From positions 1 to 21,747 of the IMG/VR virus record IMGVR_UViG_3300032177_000079: a stretch of DNA of 21,747 nt. One strand, given 5' to 3'. The position numbers and the translations under genes are program-made. The first letter of the stretch is position 1, and each line of letters starts with the position of its first letter. Source of the stretch: a virus. Below, in pieces: positions 1-8,107 of this stretch. Under the pieces are notes generated by a model. That model was given only the letters and a program-made list of their open reading frames with translations. It was not told the origin of the DNA and ran no database searches.

Positions 1-705
1 AGCATGCAAGGGCAAAGCAGCGTTGCGCCGAAGACCAATCCAAGTATTGCCCGTGCGGTAAGTACGACGATCAACGAGAAATATTGGCAGATAGTCAATT
101 ACCCCACCGAGGAATTGCTTGTACTAGTCTCCCCCATTCGTACCCTAGATAGCGGGCAGAGATATTCTTGGTGCATGTCTCACTTTAATCGGTCGTGGAC
201 TACCCTCACCATAATGGAGCCCTATTGTGCCGTACTCCATGATGGACAATTTATCTTCTCTAATCGCAGCGGTAAGGTGTACCAAGGATTCTTTGGGTTT
301 GAGGACGGCGCGTCCTACGATGAGACACTTACGGGCAACGAGGTCACGGGTCAATTCCAGACGGGCTTTCACGACTACGGCACTCCAAATGCGAATAAGC
401 GGGCTCAGCGGGTACGCATTCTAGGGCGGTCGGACGGGATGCCCACTTATCTACTCCGACTTGTACCCGAGTACAGCTTTGACGATATGCCCAATCCTGG
501 AGCGGCAGCGCTAACTGGTTCCGCTTTATGGGACGTAGCTTTGTGGGACGACGCTTTGTGGAAATCGCGATCAGCTACTTGGAAGAAGTGGTTTGGGGTG
601 GCTTCCTTCGGTAAGCGCATAGCCCTACAAGCTGCGGTACGCGGCAGCGGCTATACCTTGGTGACTGACTACGAGATCACCTTTGAGATAGGAATTGGGC
701 TATGA
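1..705 (+). CDS. Tail/nozzle-type structural protein, C-terminal part (5' end outside window)
   Basis: The frame is open from the first base, and the ATG at position 4 has no room for a ribosome site in the window, so this is probably the last ~235 residues of a longer gene. It reads like the C-terminal part of podovirus head-to-tail or nozzle proteins (gp12-like or DNA-stabilisation type): aromatic beta-rich sequence with an INEKYWQIVNY segment, a display-like FSNRSGKVYQGFFGF stretch, and the alternating ALWDVALWDDALW motif (residues ~174-186) that I recall from this class. It would sit in the virion between portal and tail tip. The stop codon overlaps the next start as ATGA, so the two are translationally coupled. 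The structural role is fairly secure from motif and context. Which tail component it is remains uncertain. Confidence 0.65.
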   Translation, partial: SMQGQSSVAPKTNPSIARAVSTTINEKYWQIVNYPTEELLVLVSPIRTLDSGQRYSWCMSHFNRSWTTLTIMEPYCAVLHDGQFIFSNRSGKVYQGFFGFEDGASYDETLTGNEVTGQFQTGFHDYGTPNANKRAQRVRILGRSDGMPTYLLRLVPEYSFDDMPNPGAAALTGSALWDVALWDDALWKSRSATWKKWFGVASFGKRIALQAAVRGSGYTLVTDYEITFEIGIGL

Positions 706-1964
706 ATAAGGCTCTCATTGGAGGCAACGGTTTCCAGTACGATACTGCGACAGGTGAGGGATACCTCAACGGACAGATCCAGCAAGGAGGCAATCGTCGC
801 CCCAATGAAATGTTTGGCCGGTATGGTCTTGCCCCCACGCAAGATGCGAACGACCCCAACGCCGTGTCGGACAATCCCTACTGGGAGAGGACTACCACCG
901 CCGAGGACGATACGGGACACTCCACTACGTCGTGGCGGCAGAATCAAGCCTACAACGACTACATGACTCAGCATGGGCTGACAGGAGTAAGTCAGCTGGG
1001 CCATGGCGGATTCCGCGAGGTCAAGAATCCCGGCGACGTTACTTGGGATGAGAACTTCGGCCTCGTTACCACGCCTGAGAACATGGGCGCGCAGGACCCT
1101 GCGTCTCGCAATCGTGCCCTCATGGTACGCAACCTGATTCTACTGGCTGGGGCAGGAGCTGCTGCCGGTGGGGCCATGGGCATGGCCGAGTTTGGCGGTA
1201 CTGGAGCAGCGACTACTGGAGCAGCGACTACTGGGGCGGCAGCAGAGGGAGGAGGGTGGGCAGCTGGAGGTGGATTCGGGGCCGGAGGGATTGCCCCCGA
1301 AGCAGGAGCTCTGGGATCGTCATCTCTTGGCGCAGGAGCGGGGGCAGGAACTCCTGCGCTTGGGTCGCTGGGGTCGGGTACGAGCCTGGCTGGTACAGGT
1401 CTGAGTTCTGCCAATATGGGAGCTCTGGGCACAGGCGGTAGTCTCACTGGTACTGGACTAGTGTCGGGAACTGGGGCAGGCCTCGCTGGAACGGCGGCAA
1501 CTGCGGGCGAAATCACAGCTGGTACGGGCGCACTCGGTGGCCTGTCAGCTGCAACGGGAGGAGCTGGCGTGGACTGGATGAGCCTGGCGAGGAACGCATA
1601 TGACATGTACAACTCCTATCAGAACTCGCATGGGAGCAACTCCCCCAACGCGGCGAATGATCGGCAAAACCAGTACATGCTGGAGATGTGGCAGCGTGCG
1701 CTGCAGGCCAACAGCCCCAACCAGAGCACGCCGTGGGGATCGTCCACTTGGACAGTTGACCCCGCTACGGGCCAGCGTACCCAGACGCAGACCCTGAACG
1801 CTCAGGACCAAGGTCGCCTCGACCAGTTCCGGAACATCGCCGGTGGGCGCATGAATGATGCGTCCCATCTGCTCCAGCCCGATTGGGCCCGCATCAATCC
1901 GAGGGTGGCCAATATGATGGCTGGCAACTCCTTCGGCGGCACTTCTCTTCATGGAGGCCAATAA
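702..1964 (+). CDS. Gly/Ala/Thr-rich putative internal virion (ejection) protein
   Basis: A 420-residue protein that starts inside the previous stop codon (ATGA), with a modest AGGA ribosome site about 8 bases upstream. Residues 1-130 are polar. A hydrophobic Ala/Gly-rich stretch (about 139-161, ALMVRNLILLAGAGAAAGGA) could cross a membrane or form a helical hairpin. Residues ~165-290 are Gly/Ala/Ser/Thr low-complexity sequence, including a perfect 15-bp tandem duplication at 1203-1232. The C-terminal ~130 residues are Gln/Asn-rich. Its place between a nozzle-type gene and two other low-complexity proteins, ahead of the fibre, matches the internal or ejection proteins of podoviruses, which leave the capsid with DNA and help it cross the envelope. 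That role is inferred from position and composition. No family motif was recognised. Confidence 0.6.
   Translation: MNKALIGGNGFQYDTATGEGYLNGQIQQGGNRRPNEMFGRYGLAPTQDANDPNAVSDNPYWERTTTAEDDTGHSTTSWRQNQAYNDYMTQHGLTGVSQLGHGGFREVKNPGDVTWDENFGLVTTPENMGAQDPASRNRALMVRNLILLAGAGAAAGGAMGMAEFGGTGAATTGAATTGAAAEGGGWAAGGGFGAGGIAPEAGALGSSSLGAGAGAGTPALGSLGSGTSLAGTGLSSANMGALGTGGSLTGTGLVSGTGAGLAGTAATAGEITAGTGALGGLSAATGGAGVDWMSLARNAYDMYNSYQNSHGSNSPNAANDRQNQYMLEMWQRALQANSPNQSTPWGSSTWTVDPATGQRTQTQTLNAQDQGRLDQFRNIAGGRMNDASHLLQPDWARINPRVANMMAGNSFGGTSLHGGQ
1203..1232 (+). repeat. 15-bp tandem duplication inside Gly/Ala-rich coding region
   Basis: Two adjacent identical copies of GGAGCAGCGACTACT, which add a second GAATT unit within the Ala/Thr/Gly-rich region of the internal protein. 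The duplication is in frame. It looks like slippage expansion of low-complexity coding sequence. Confidence 0.8.
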
Positions 1965-3271
1965 TGGCTATTCCTTCCGCTGGCGGCGCGCAACTCAACC
2001 CGCAAAACATGGCCATGCAGGGCAATCAGAATCAGGGCCAAGGTGTCAGCATGCAGACCAACCAGATGGAGAACTCCCAGGCTGGCGTCGGCATGCAGAC
2101 CAACCAGATGGAGAACTCCCAGGCTGGCGCGCCCGGAGTTCCCTCTGGCACTGATCCCACTCAACAGGGGTGGACATACGGCTCCAACCCAGGTGGTCCG
2201 GTTCAGGGGCAGATCAACAACCCCACGCTGAACACTGCGGCGATCAACCCCGCTCAGATGCCCGTCAGCCAGATCAATCAGGGCAAGCCGTACATGCAGA
2301 ACATGGAGGACGCCTACTATCAGCAGGGCGCCCGTCGGCTTGATCCGCAGATGCAGCAGCAACAGGCTGGGCTGGAGAACCAGCTAGCTCAGATGGGGCT
2401 TACCCGTGGCAGCGAGTCCTGGAATGCTGAGATGCAGCGGCAGGCGTTCAACTCCAATGACGCCTATGCGAACCTGCGTAATCAGGCCACACTCAACTCG
2501 GGTTCGGAAGCGGCTCGTATGCAGGGCATGGACATCAACGCCGGCAATTTCGCCAACAACGCGGCGCAGCAGAACTTCATGAATCAGGGGCAGTCACAGC
2601 AGTGGCAGAACGCTGCCCAGGGTCAGCAGTTCGGGCAGAATCTCCAGGCTGGCCAGTTCGGCAATCAGGCTCAGCAGCAGCAATGGGCCCAGGGCAACGC
2701 CAATGATCAGCTGCGAAATGCGGCCATGGCGTCGCAGGGTAACTTGGCCAATCAGCGCCAGTCCAATGCGAACACTCGCTTCGGGCTGGAGAACCAGTTC
2801 AGCCTGGGTCAGGAACAGAACCGCCTCACTGGCGTTGGGCAACAGAACCAGTACGAACTCGGCCAGGCTCAGAACGCCACCAACCGCTACGGCATCGATA
2901 CCGGCGCAGCCACTTCGCGTTACGGTGCTGACCAGGGCCTGGCGGCGGCAGGGCTGAGTGCCAATGCTCAGATGGCGGGGTATAACACGCAGCAGCAGAT
3001 CGCCAACCAGCGGTTCGGCCTCGACCAGCAGCAGCAGGACTGGAACCAGTACCGCCAGGGCATGGCCCTCCCGTACGAGTTGCAGAACCTGCAGATGCAG
3101 GGCATGTCCCCCACTGGCCCAGCGGCTCAGGGGCAGTATGGGCAGATGGGAGTGCCGAGCGGTGGCGGGCAGTATAACGCAGCTCTGGGGCAGTCAGCTG
3201 CCAACAACAACTACGGTCAGGCATTGGGCAACATGGGCGGTGCCTTGTACAACGCATACCGAGCCTGGTAA
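1964..3271 (+). CDS. Gln/Asn-rich putative internal virion protein
   Basis: A 435-residue protein starting MAIPSAGGAQ. The start is fixed by a GGAGG site six bases upstream and a one-base overlap with the previous stop (TAATG). The same frame is open further upstream, but only inside the preceding gene. The protein is extremely rich in Gln and Asn. A 14-residue unit ending MQTNQMENSQAG is repeated twice near residues 28-55. The middle (about 115-390) has long Gln/Ala helical segments with recurrent RFGL, RYG and QQQ elements, suggestive of coiled coil. There are no cysteines. With its neighbours it probably forms the internal core or ejection apparatus. The helical prediction comes from composition, and the function from context. 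Confidence 0.65.
   Translation: MAIPSAGGAQLNPQNMAMQGNQNQGQGVSMQTNQMENSQAGVGMQTNQMENSQAGAPGVPSGTDPTQQGWTYGSNPGGPVQGQINNPTLNTAAINPAQMPVSQINQGKPYMQNMEDAYYQQGARRLDPQMQQQQAGLENQLAQMGLTRGSESWNAEMQRQAFNSNDAYANLRNQATLNSGSEAARMQGMDINAGNFANNAAQQNFMNQGQSQQWQNAAQGQQFGQNLQAGQFGNQAQQQQWAQGNANDQLRNAAMASQGNLANQRQSNANTRFGLENQFSLGQEQNRLTGVGQQNQYELGQAQNATNRYGIDTGAATSRYGADQGLAAAGLSANAQMAGYNTQQQIANQRFGLDQQQQDWNQYRQGMALPYELQNLQMQGMSPTGPAAQGQYGQMGVPSGGGQYNAALGQSAANNNYGQALGNMGGALYNAYRAW
2045..2128 (+). repeat. Two tandem 42-bp coding repeats
   Basis: Two adjacent 42-bp units (2045-2086 and 2087-2128) differ at a single base, an AGC versus GGC codon. They encode VSMQTNQMENSQAG followed by VGMQTNQMENSQAG. Near-identity at the DNA level points to recent duplication within the Gln-rich protein. 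Confidence 0.9.
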
Positions 3272-3280
3272 GGAGCCATT

Positions 3281-5332
3281 ATGGCCATCACTGACCAATA
3301 CGCATTCGATCCGTACCAGTCCGAAGAAGAGGACATCAAGGCCAAGGAGCTGGCGGCCCGCGAGGTCCTCAAGCGACTGCGCACGCCTCAGCAGATGTAT
3401 ACCCAGGGAGGCGTACTCACCTCTGGGCGTACTGGCGGCCAGGCGTTCAAGGACACGGTAGATGAAGGCCAAGCCGAGAAGGACATCGCCGGCCTATCGT
3501 CCCGTCGCGCTGCTCTGTCTGCCCGTGTGCAGACCGAACTGGCTGACGCGCTTCGGCAGGGCACGCCCGAGGCCATGATTCAGAACCCCATCCTTCGCCA
3601 GGCTGGCCTGGGTGAAATGCAGGCCGATCGCAAACGTAGTCGGCAGATGGGCGAGATGCAGGACATCCTCAAATCTCTTGGCGGTGCTAGCGGCCAGCCT
3701 CAAGACGCTGGCCAGCCGCAGGGTGGGCCGGATGTCAACGATCTTCGGCGCAAAGCCATCGCGATGTCCATGCATCCGGATGCGGAGATCTCCAAGCGTG
3801 GGCAGATGATCCTCAAGCAGTTGGAGGGCGGGGATCCGTCGAAGCAGTTCGTCACCAACCCGTTGACTGGCGGCAGCGGAGTACTGCCTGGCGCCATGGA
3901 TGCTCAGCGCGGGCAGGAGCAACTCCAGCAGGACATCAAAGACAAGAGTACGATGATTGATGTCCCCATCGGCGGCGGAAGGTCGCAAAAGATGTCCCTC
4001 TACGAGTACAAGCAGCGTAGCGGTGGGCAGGCCCAGAGCCCGCAGAGCCCTCAACCTAGCGGGCCTATGGTAGGGCCAGGGGTTGGCGCCGCGCCAAGCG
4101 TAGGGCCTGCCGGGGCGCTCCCGAATAGCATGGCCGCTCAGGGCGGCTTTCCGGCCGGGCCGCGTGGAACGCTGGCTGAGCAGGCAGATCCGAACAGCCC
4201 GCCAAATGCCGAGGAGTTGCGGATTCATGGCGGGCCGGAAGGAATCCAGAAGGCGTTTGCTGATCTTACGGCCAAGGGCAAGATGCAGGCTGCGGACTAC
4301 TATGCCAATCTGGCTACCAAGTACAACATCCCGCTCTATGCGGCCAATCAGGGAACGGAGTCGCAACGGGCCAATATGGCCATGACCGATCCCCAGGGCA
4401 CGGCCCGAGCTCTGCCCAAGGCCACGGCGGCGAGTGGGGATGGGTTTGGAGTCAGCGACCCTGAAGGCGGCAAGTTCCGTGAGACAGCGATGGCTTCTGG
4501 CCGCAAGCTGCTGGATGCCGACAGGACCAACCTCGAGAAGCAGGTATCGGCCCTGAAGACTGTGCAGCAGATGAGCGAACTCAACCAGAAGGGCGATATC
4601 ATATCTGGCCCATTGGCAGGAGCCAAGTTGACTGCCAAGCGGGCATGGGCGCAGACGTTCGGCGGACCTGATCCCTCAGTATCTGATACGGAGTTCTACG
4701 ACAAGTTGAACTTGTCGCAGCTTCGTGACTCCCTGAAGGCGTATGGGTCAGGTACGGGCATTTCCAACCTCGACTTGCTCACGGCGATGAAGACTCTGCC
4801 TGGCACCAGCAACACGCCGGAAGGTCGGCAGTATATCATCGACTACATGCAGGGTACGCTGGTATCCAACGTCAAGAACTACCAGAATGCGGAAGCGTAC
4901 TATGCTCAGAACCGTACCCTGGATGGGTTCATGCCCAAGAACTACGACAAGGACGGCAATCCGATCGGCCAGCAGGAGATGAACGCCCGCATGGCGCAAA
5001 TCAAGAAGCAGGCGGACTTCAGCAAGAAGATCGCTGGTCAGTTGGAGCAGGACAAGGCGGCCGAACCTCTGTACATGAACACGATGAAGGATGTCGGCGG
5101 CCACTTGTTCGACCTCTCCAGAGGTGAGCCGGAGCACGTCAAGAACTTCGCGCAAGGCGCGGCAGTAGGGGCTGGTCTCACCCCAGTTGGCCGTGGGGCA
5201 ATGATGGCTGGCCGGGCTGCGATACCGGCAGCTCAAGGCATAGGCAGGTTCCTCTCCACCCCAGGAGGCGGCGCCCTGGGTGCGGGTTCGGTACTTGCGT
5301 TGGTAATGAAGGCACTCAACAAGGAGCAGTAA
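3281..5332 (+). CDS. Large putative internal virion / structural protein
   Basis: A 683-residue protein. The start is supported by AGGAG five bases upstream, just after the previous stop. The N-terminus is highly charged and helical (DIKAKELAAREVLKRL). A Gln/Gly/Pro-rich linker (about 250-310) is followed by a helical region with a possible structural fold (about 370-610). The last ~60 residues are Gly/Ala-rich and hydrophobic (GAAVGAGLTP through LALVMKALN), which could be a membrane-interacting tail. No enzymatic motif such as a lysozyme or transglycosylase was found. Length and position before the fibre gene suit a large ejection or internal core protein. I do not recognise the family, so function is inferred from gene order. 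Confidence 0.6.
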   Translation: MAITDQYAFDPYQSEEEDIKAKELAAREVLKRLRTPQQMYTQGGVLTSGRTGGQAFKDTVDEGQAEKDIAGLSSRRAALSARVQTELADALRQGTPEAMIQNPILRQAGLGEMQADRKRSRQMGEMQDILKSLGGASGQPQDAGQPQGGPDVNDLRRKAIAMSMHPDAEISKRGQMILKQLEGGDPSKQFVTNPLTGGSGVLPGAMDAQRGQEQLQQDIKDKSTMIDVPIGGGRSQKMSLYEYKQRSGGQAQSPQSPQPSGPMVGPGVGAAPSVGPAGALPNSMAAQGGFPAGPRGTLAEQADPNSPPNAEELRIHGGPEGIQKAFADLTAKGKMQAADYYANLATKYNIPLYAANQGTESQRANMAMTDPQGTARALPKATAASGDGFGVSDPEGGKFRETAMASGRKLLDADRTNLEKQVSALKTVQQMSELNQKGDIISGPLAGAKLTAKRAWAQTFGGPDPSVSDTEFYDKLNLSQLRDSLKAYGSGTGISNLDLLTAMKTLPGTSNTPEGRQYIIDYMQGTLVSNVKNYQNAEAYYAQNRTLDGFMPKNYDKDGNPIGQQEMNARMAQIKKQADFSKKIAGQLEQDKAAEPLYMNTMKDVGGHLFDLSRGEPEHVKNFAQGAAVGAGLTPVGRGAMMAGRAAIPAAQGIGRFLSTPGGGALGAGSVLALVMKALNKEQ

Positions 5333-5333
5333 C

Positions 5334-7163
5334 ATGCCGCGTAACAGTACTGGCGTCTACACTCTGCCCGGGTCCAATCCGGTAACGCCGCAGACCATTA
5401 TTGCGACTTCATGGGCCAACCCCACGTTGTCGGACATCGCAAACGAGCTGACCAACTCACTTGACCGCAGCGGTCGCGGGGGTATGTTGGCCCCATTCTA
5501 TGTCTTCGATGGATCCCTGTCGTTGCCAGGCTTGGGCTTCCTCAATGAGTTGGGCGCAGGTCTGTGGAGGTCAGCCACCAATACAGTCAATATGGCCATT
5601 GCTGGGGCCAATATCCAGACCTGGACTCCCACTGGAGTCAACATTGCTGGCACGCTGACGGTTGGGGGCGTACCCATAACGGGGGCGTACCTTCCACTGG
5701 CTGGCGGCACGCTGACTGGGCTGTTCACCGTGCAGTACAACTCGGCGGTGATCAAGCTGGTAGATACGCTTCAGGGCGGTAGTCTGATGATATACTCAGA
5801 TGCCGCTACTGAGATGATCCTCGACTGCTTTACCACGGCCACTCCTGCCACCAAACGCACGATATGGCTGAACAAGTACGGCGGCAACGTCGCGCTTGCG
5901 GCTTCTGGCGGTGCGGGCAGGGTAGCCGTTGGGCATGGCACCCCCACCTGCGTACTTGATGTGCGGGGTGTGGCGAACGAACCCGCGCAGACATGGAACG
6001 TAGATGGGGCCGGCATCACTACCGTACTCAAACGTGCCGCGGATGCGAGCGGTACTGCAGTATTCGGCACGTCCTCGGCCCACAACTTCCGCCTGATGGC
6101 GGGTGGGGTGGAAACCGTATTCCTAACCTCTGCTGGCAACTTGGGGGTGGGCGTGACGCCGACTGGATTCAGGGGCCGCAGTATAGACATACAATCTACT
6201 ACAGGTTCCTCCGTAATTATTAACACTGCAGTAGGGAGCGTTTCATCCCTTCGGTTTGCAACGATTGGATCAACAGACGGTTGGGATATCAACTACAACT
6301 TTCCTTCCGTTGGAGACCTGGGATTCCATTGGAACGGAGCGGGGGCAGCTAATCGCGTCACGTTCTCTTCTACAGGCAACGTCGGCATTGGGGTGGCGCC
6401 GACGAGCAAGTTGGACGTATTCGGTCTGAACCCAGTTCTCAAGGTGCGTCAAGATGGAGGCGCTGCGGGCAACGCCTCCATTCAGCTTCGCGCTGCGGGC
6501 GGTGCGAACTACGAGGCCATAGACTTCAGCAGCGGGTTTATGTTCTCCCGTACTGACGGGGGAACAGCCATATACTTTGGGCCGGATACTACGCTTGCCA
6601 ACGCTAGACTCTCTATCAATGGGGTGACCGGCAACGTCGGCATTGGAGTGGCGCCAACGCAGAAGCTGACAGTTAGCGGCAATATTAATGCCCTGAACTA
6701 CTACATTGGCGAGTCTACTGTAGGCGATGCAGGCACGTGGGGCTTCCCCAATTCCAATGGCCCCAAGATGATTACTTGGGGTACGGGCACTGCTGGTTCG
6801 GGTCAGATGCACCTTATTTCCGCCGATGGAAGTATCAGCATCAAAATCGGCGCGGCGGGGTCGCTGTTCTTGTCCAAAGTATGGACCATCAAGCAGCGTG
6901 ATCCCTCCACTCTTGGAGTGAACGCTGCGTGGGACTGGGACAATTGCCCCACTCACAACTACGTTGCGTCGGGGTCGGTTGTTACCGGCATCACCAATGC
7001 AGTACCGGGTGAGATGAAGCGAGCGTACATGGCTGGAGCGGGTAGCTTCAGCGGCCCGTGGGCATGGGCCACAGGATCACCTGTCTGGGGCGCGAACGGT
7101 ACGGTCGTGAGCGTAGTCTGCGTATCACCTGGCGCATACGTCGCCACCACGCTGCCCTTCTGA
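5334..7163 (+). CDS. Tail fibre protein
   Basis: A 609-residue protein beginning one base after the previous stop, with AAGGAG seven bases upstream. Residues 1-55 (NSTGVYTLPGSNPV, then TSWANPTLSDIANELTNSL) match the virion-attachment N-terminus I know from many podovirus tail fibres. YLPLAGGTLTG (119-129) is a common fibre linker motif. Three related GN(L/V)GxGVxPT repeats at about 268-278, 348-358 and 433-443 are typical of beta-structured fibre shafts. The C-terminus is rich in aromatic and Gly residues and lacks a recognisable intramolecular chaperone domain, so it may be the receptor-binding tip. It should determine host range. Bases ~6180-6310 are noticeably more AT-rich than the rest, suggesting a mosaic segment. 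Confidence 0.88.
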   Translation: MPRNSTGVYTLPGSNPVTPQTIIATSWANPTLSDIANELTNSLDRSGRGGMLAPFYVFDGSLSLPGLGFLNELGAGLWRSATNTVNMAIAGANIQTWTPTGVNIAGTLTVGGVPITGAYLPLAGGTLTGLFTVQYNSAVIKLVDTLQGGSLMIYSDAATEMILDCFTTATPATKRTIWLNKYGGNVALAASGGAGRVAVGHGTPTCVLDVRGVANEPAQTWNVDGAGITTVLKRAADASGTAVFGTSSAHNFRLMAGGVETVFLTSAGNLGVGVTPTGFRGRSIDIQSTTGSSVIINTAVGSVSSLRFATIGSTDGWDINYNFPSVGDLGFHWNGAGAANRVTFSSTGNVGIGVAPTSKLDVFGLNPVLKVRQDGGAAGNASIQLRAAGGANYEAIDFSSGFMFSRTDGGTAIYFGPDTTLANARLSINGVTGNVGIGVAPTQKLTVSGNINALNYYIGESTVGDAGTWGFPNSNGPKMITWGTGTAGSGQMHLISADGSISIKIGAAGSLFLSKVWTIKQRDPSTLGVNAAWDWDNCPTHNYVASGSVVTGITNAVPGEMKRAYMAGAGSFSGPWAWATGSPVWGANGTVVSVVCVSPGAYVATTLPF

Positions 7164-7165
7164 CC

Positions 7166-7762
7166 ATGCCTACTCTCAACCTAGTTCCTGCCGGCATTTG
7201 GGAGAATGGGTCCAGCGGCACTGCCTGGACCTACAATCCGGGCTACGCTGATAATCTACTGAAAGCCATTGACAGTCGGTACTGTCAGAGTATCATACCC
7301 CAGGGAGGACTGGACTCCAACGGTATGTGGGGGATAACTTGGGTAGACTCGGCTACGGGCCTACAGGTCAACTGGTCGGATAAGTTGATTACGCAAATCG
7401 ACCTACTGATGAACGCCTCGCAGATTACGCGCCCCACTACGTCCCTCCAGTTAGTGATCGCCAACTGGAATGCCCCAGGTAGTACGGCGCAGGAGGTATG
7501 GAATGGCAACGTAGCCCTGGCGGGTGGAGCAGGCTGGCAGTACTTCATCGGCGGGGCCGTTACCCCATCCGGCCACTCCTCCGTGTGGGACTACGTTCGG
7601 GACTACATACGGGGCAACTCATTCGTCTACTCAGTTCTGCACTACTTCCACGACGCCGACGCTAGTCAATCGCAAGTGATTCTTGATGCACTCCTCACCG
7701 CAGTGACTTACACAACAATAGTGCCACCCGCCGTCCCCTCAACCATGATTTGGGAGTTCTAA
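7166..7762 (+). CDS. Unknown protein downstream of tail fibre
   Basis: A 198-residue protein starting MPTLNLVPAGIW. The frame is open further upstream inside the fibre gene, but this ATG lies two bases after the fibre stop. No Shine-Dalgarno sequence is visible, so translation probably depends on coupling to the fibre. The protein is rich in Trp, Tyr, Thr and Asn, has no signal peptide or transmembrane segment, and shows no known catalytic motif. Its place after the fibre allows a fibre-tip, fibre-assembly or other tail-associated role, but I do not recognise the family. The stop overlaps the next start (TAATG). Confidence 0.65.
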   Translation: MPTLNLVPAGIWENGSSGTAWTYNPGYADNLLKAIDSRYCQSIIPQGGLDSNGMWGITWVDSATGLQVNWSDKLITQIDLLMNASQITRPTTSLQLVIANWNAPGSTAQEVWNGNVALAGGAGWQYFIGGAVTPSGHSSVWDYVRDYIRGNSFVYSVLHYFHDADASQSQVILDALLTAVTYTTIVPPAVPSTMIWEF

Positions 7763-7923
7763 TGAACCAAGAAATCGCTGTCAACCCGCAGGATATGCTG
7801 GACACCCTCACCGGCCAGCGCGATGCCGCCATGAATGAGATCGTCAAGATGGCGGCGATCATCAAGGCGTTGGAACGTCAACTGAAAGAGAAGGAGTCTG
7901 TCGATGGCCAACATCCTGCGTGA
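7762..7923 (+). CDS. Small coiled-coil protein, unknown function
   Basis: A 53-residue protein (MNQEIAVNPQDMLDTLTGQR at the start). The ATG shares one base with the previous TAA stop and has GGGAG five bases upstream. Residues ~15-46 form a charged heptad-like helix (RDAAMNEIVKMAAIIKALER). Small coiled-coil proteins of this look are common after tail genes in phages, but no role is established from the sequence. The next gene starts inside its last codons. Confidence 0.65.
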   Translation: MNQEIAVNPQDMLDTLTGQRDAAMNEIVKMAAIIKALERQLKEKESVDGQHPA

Positions 7924-8107
7924 GTATGGGAAGCTGATCGTTCCCAAGTCCGAGTACAACAAGTGGCTTCTGGCCCAGTTGAATCCACCATCGGGGGCGT
8001 TTGTCTCCTTCGGTGAATCAGTGGTTGTCGGTGACCGGATTGAGACGTACTACAATCTGGCCACCGATTTCCAGCCGGCGCCACCTCCGCCAGGAATCGT
8101 TATCTGA
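7904..8107 (+). CDS. Small hypothetical protein at the end of the structural block
   Basis: A 67-residue protein (MANILREYGKLIVPKSEYNK at the start). Its ATG has AAGGAG seven bases upstream and overlaps the preceding gene by 20 bp. The body has an SEYNKWLLAQ helix and a Pro-rich C-terminus (PAPPPPGIVI). There is no signal peptide or membrane segment. It is the last + strand gene, and its stop overlaps the 3' end of the convergent methyltransferase-like gene. Function unknown. Confidence 0.6.
   Translation: MANILREYGKLIVPKSEYNKWLLAQLNPPSGAFVSFGESVVVGDRIETYYNLATDFQPAPPPPGIVI

Noticed and set aside
992-1612. Long - strand open frame rich in Pro and Ala (206 codons)
   Set aside because: It is the reverse shadow of the Gly/Ala-rich virion gene. 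It has no ribosome site and lies against the direction of all neighbours.
3494-4366. Long - strand open frame (290 codons)
   Set aside because: Reverse shadow of the 683-aa virion gene, with no recognisable motif and no upstream signal.
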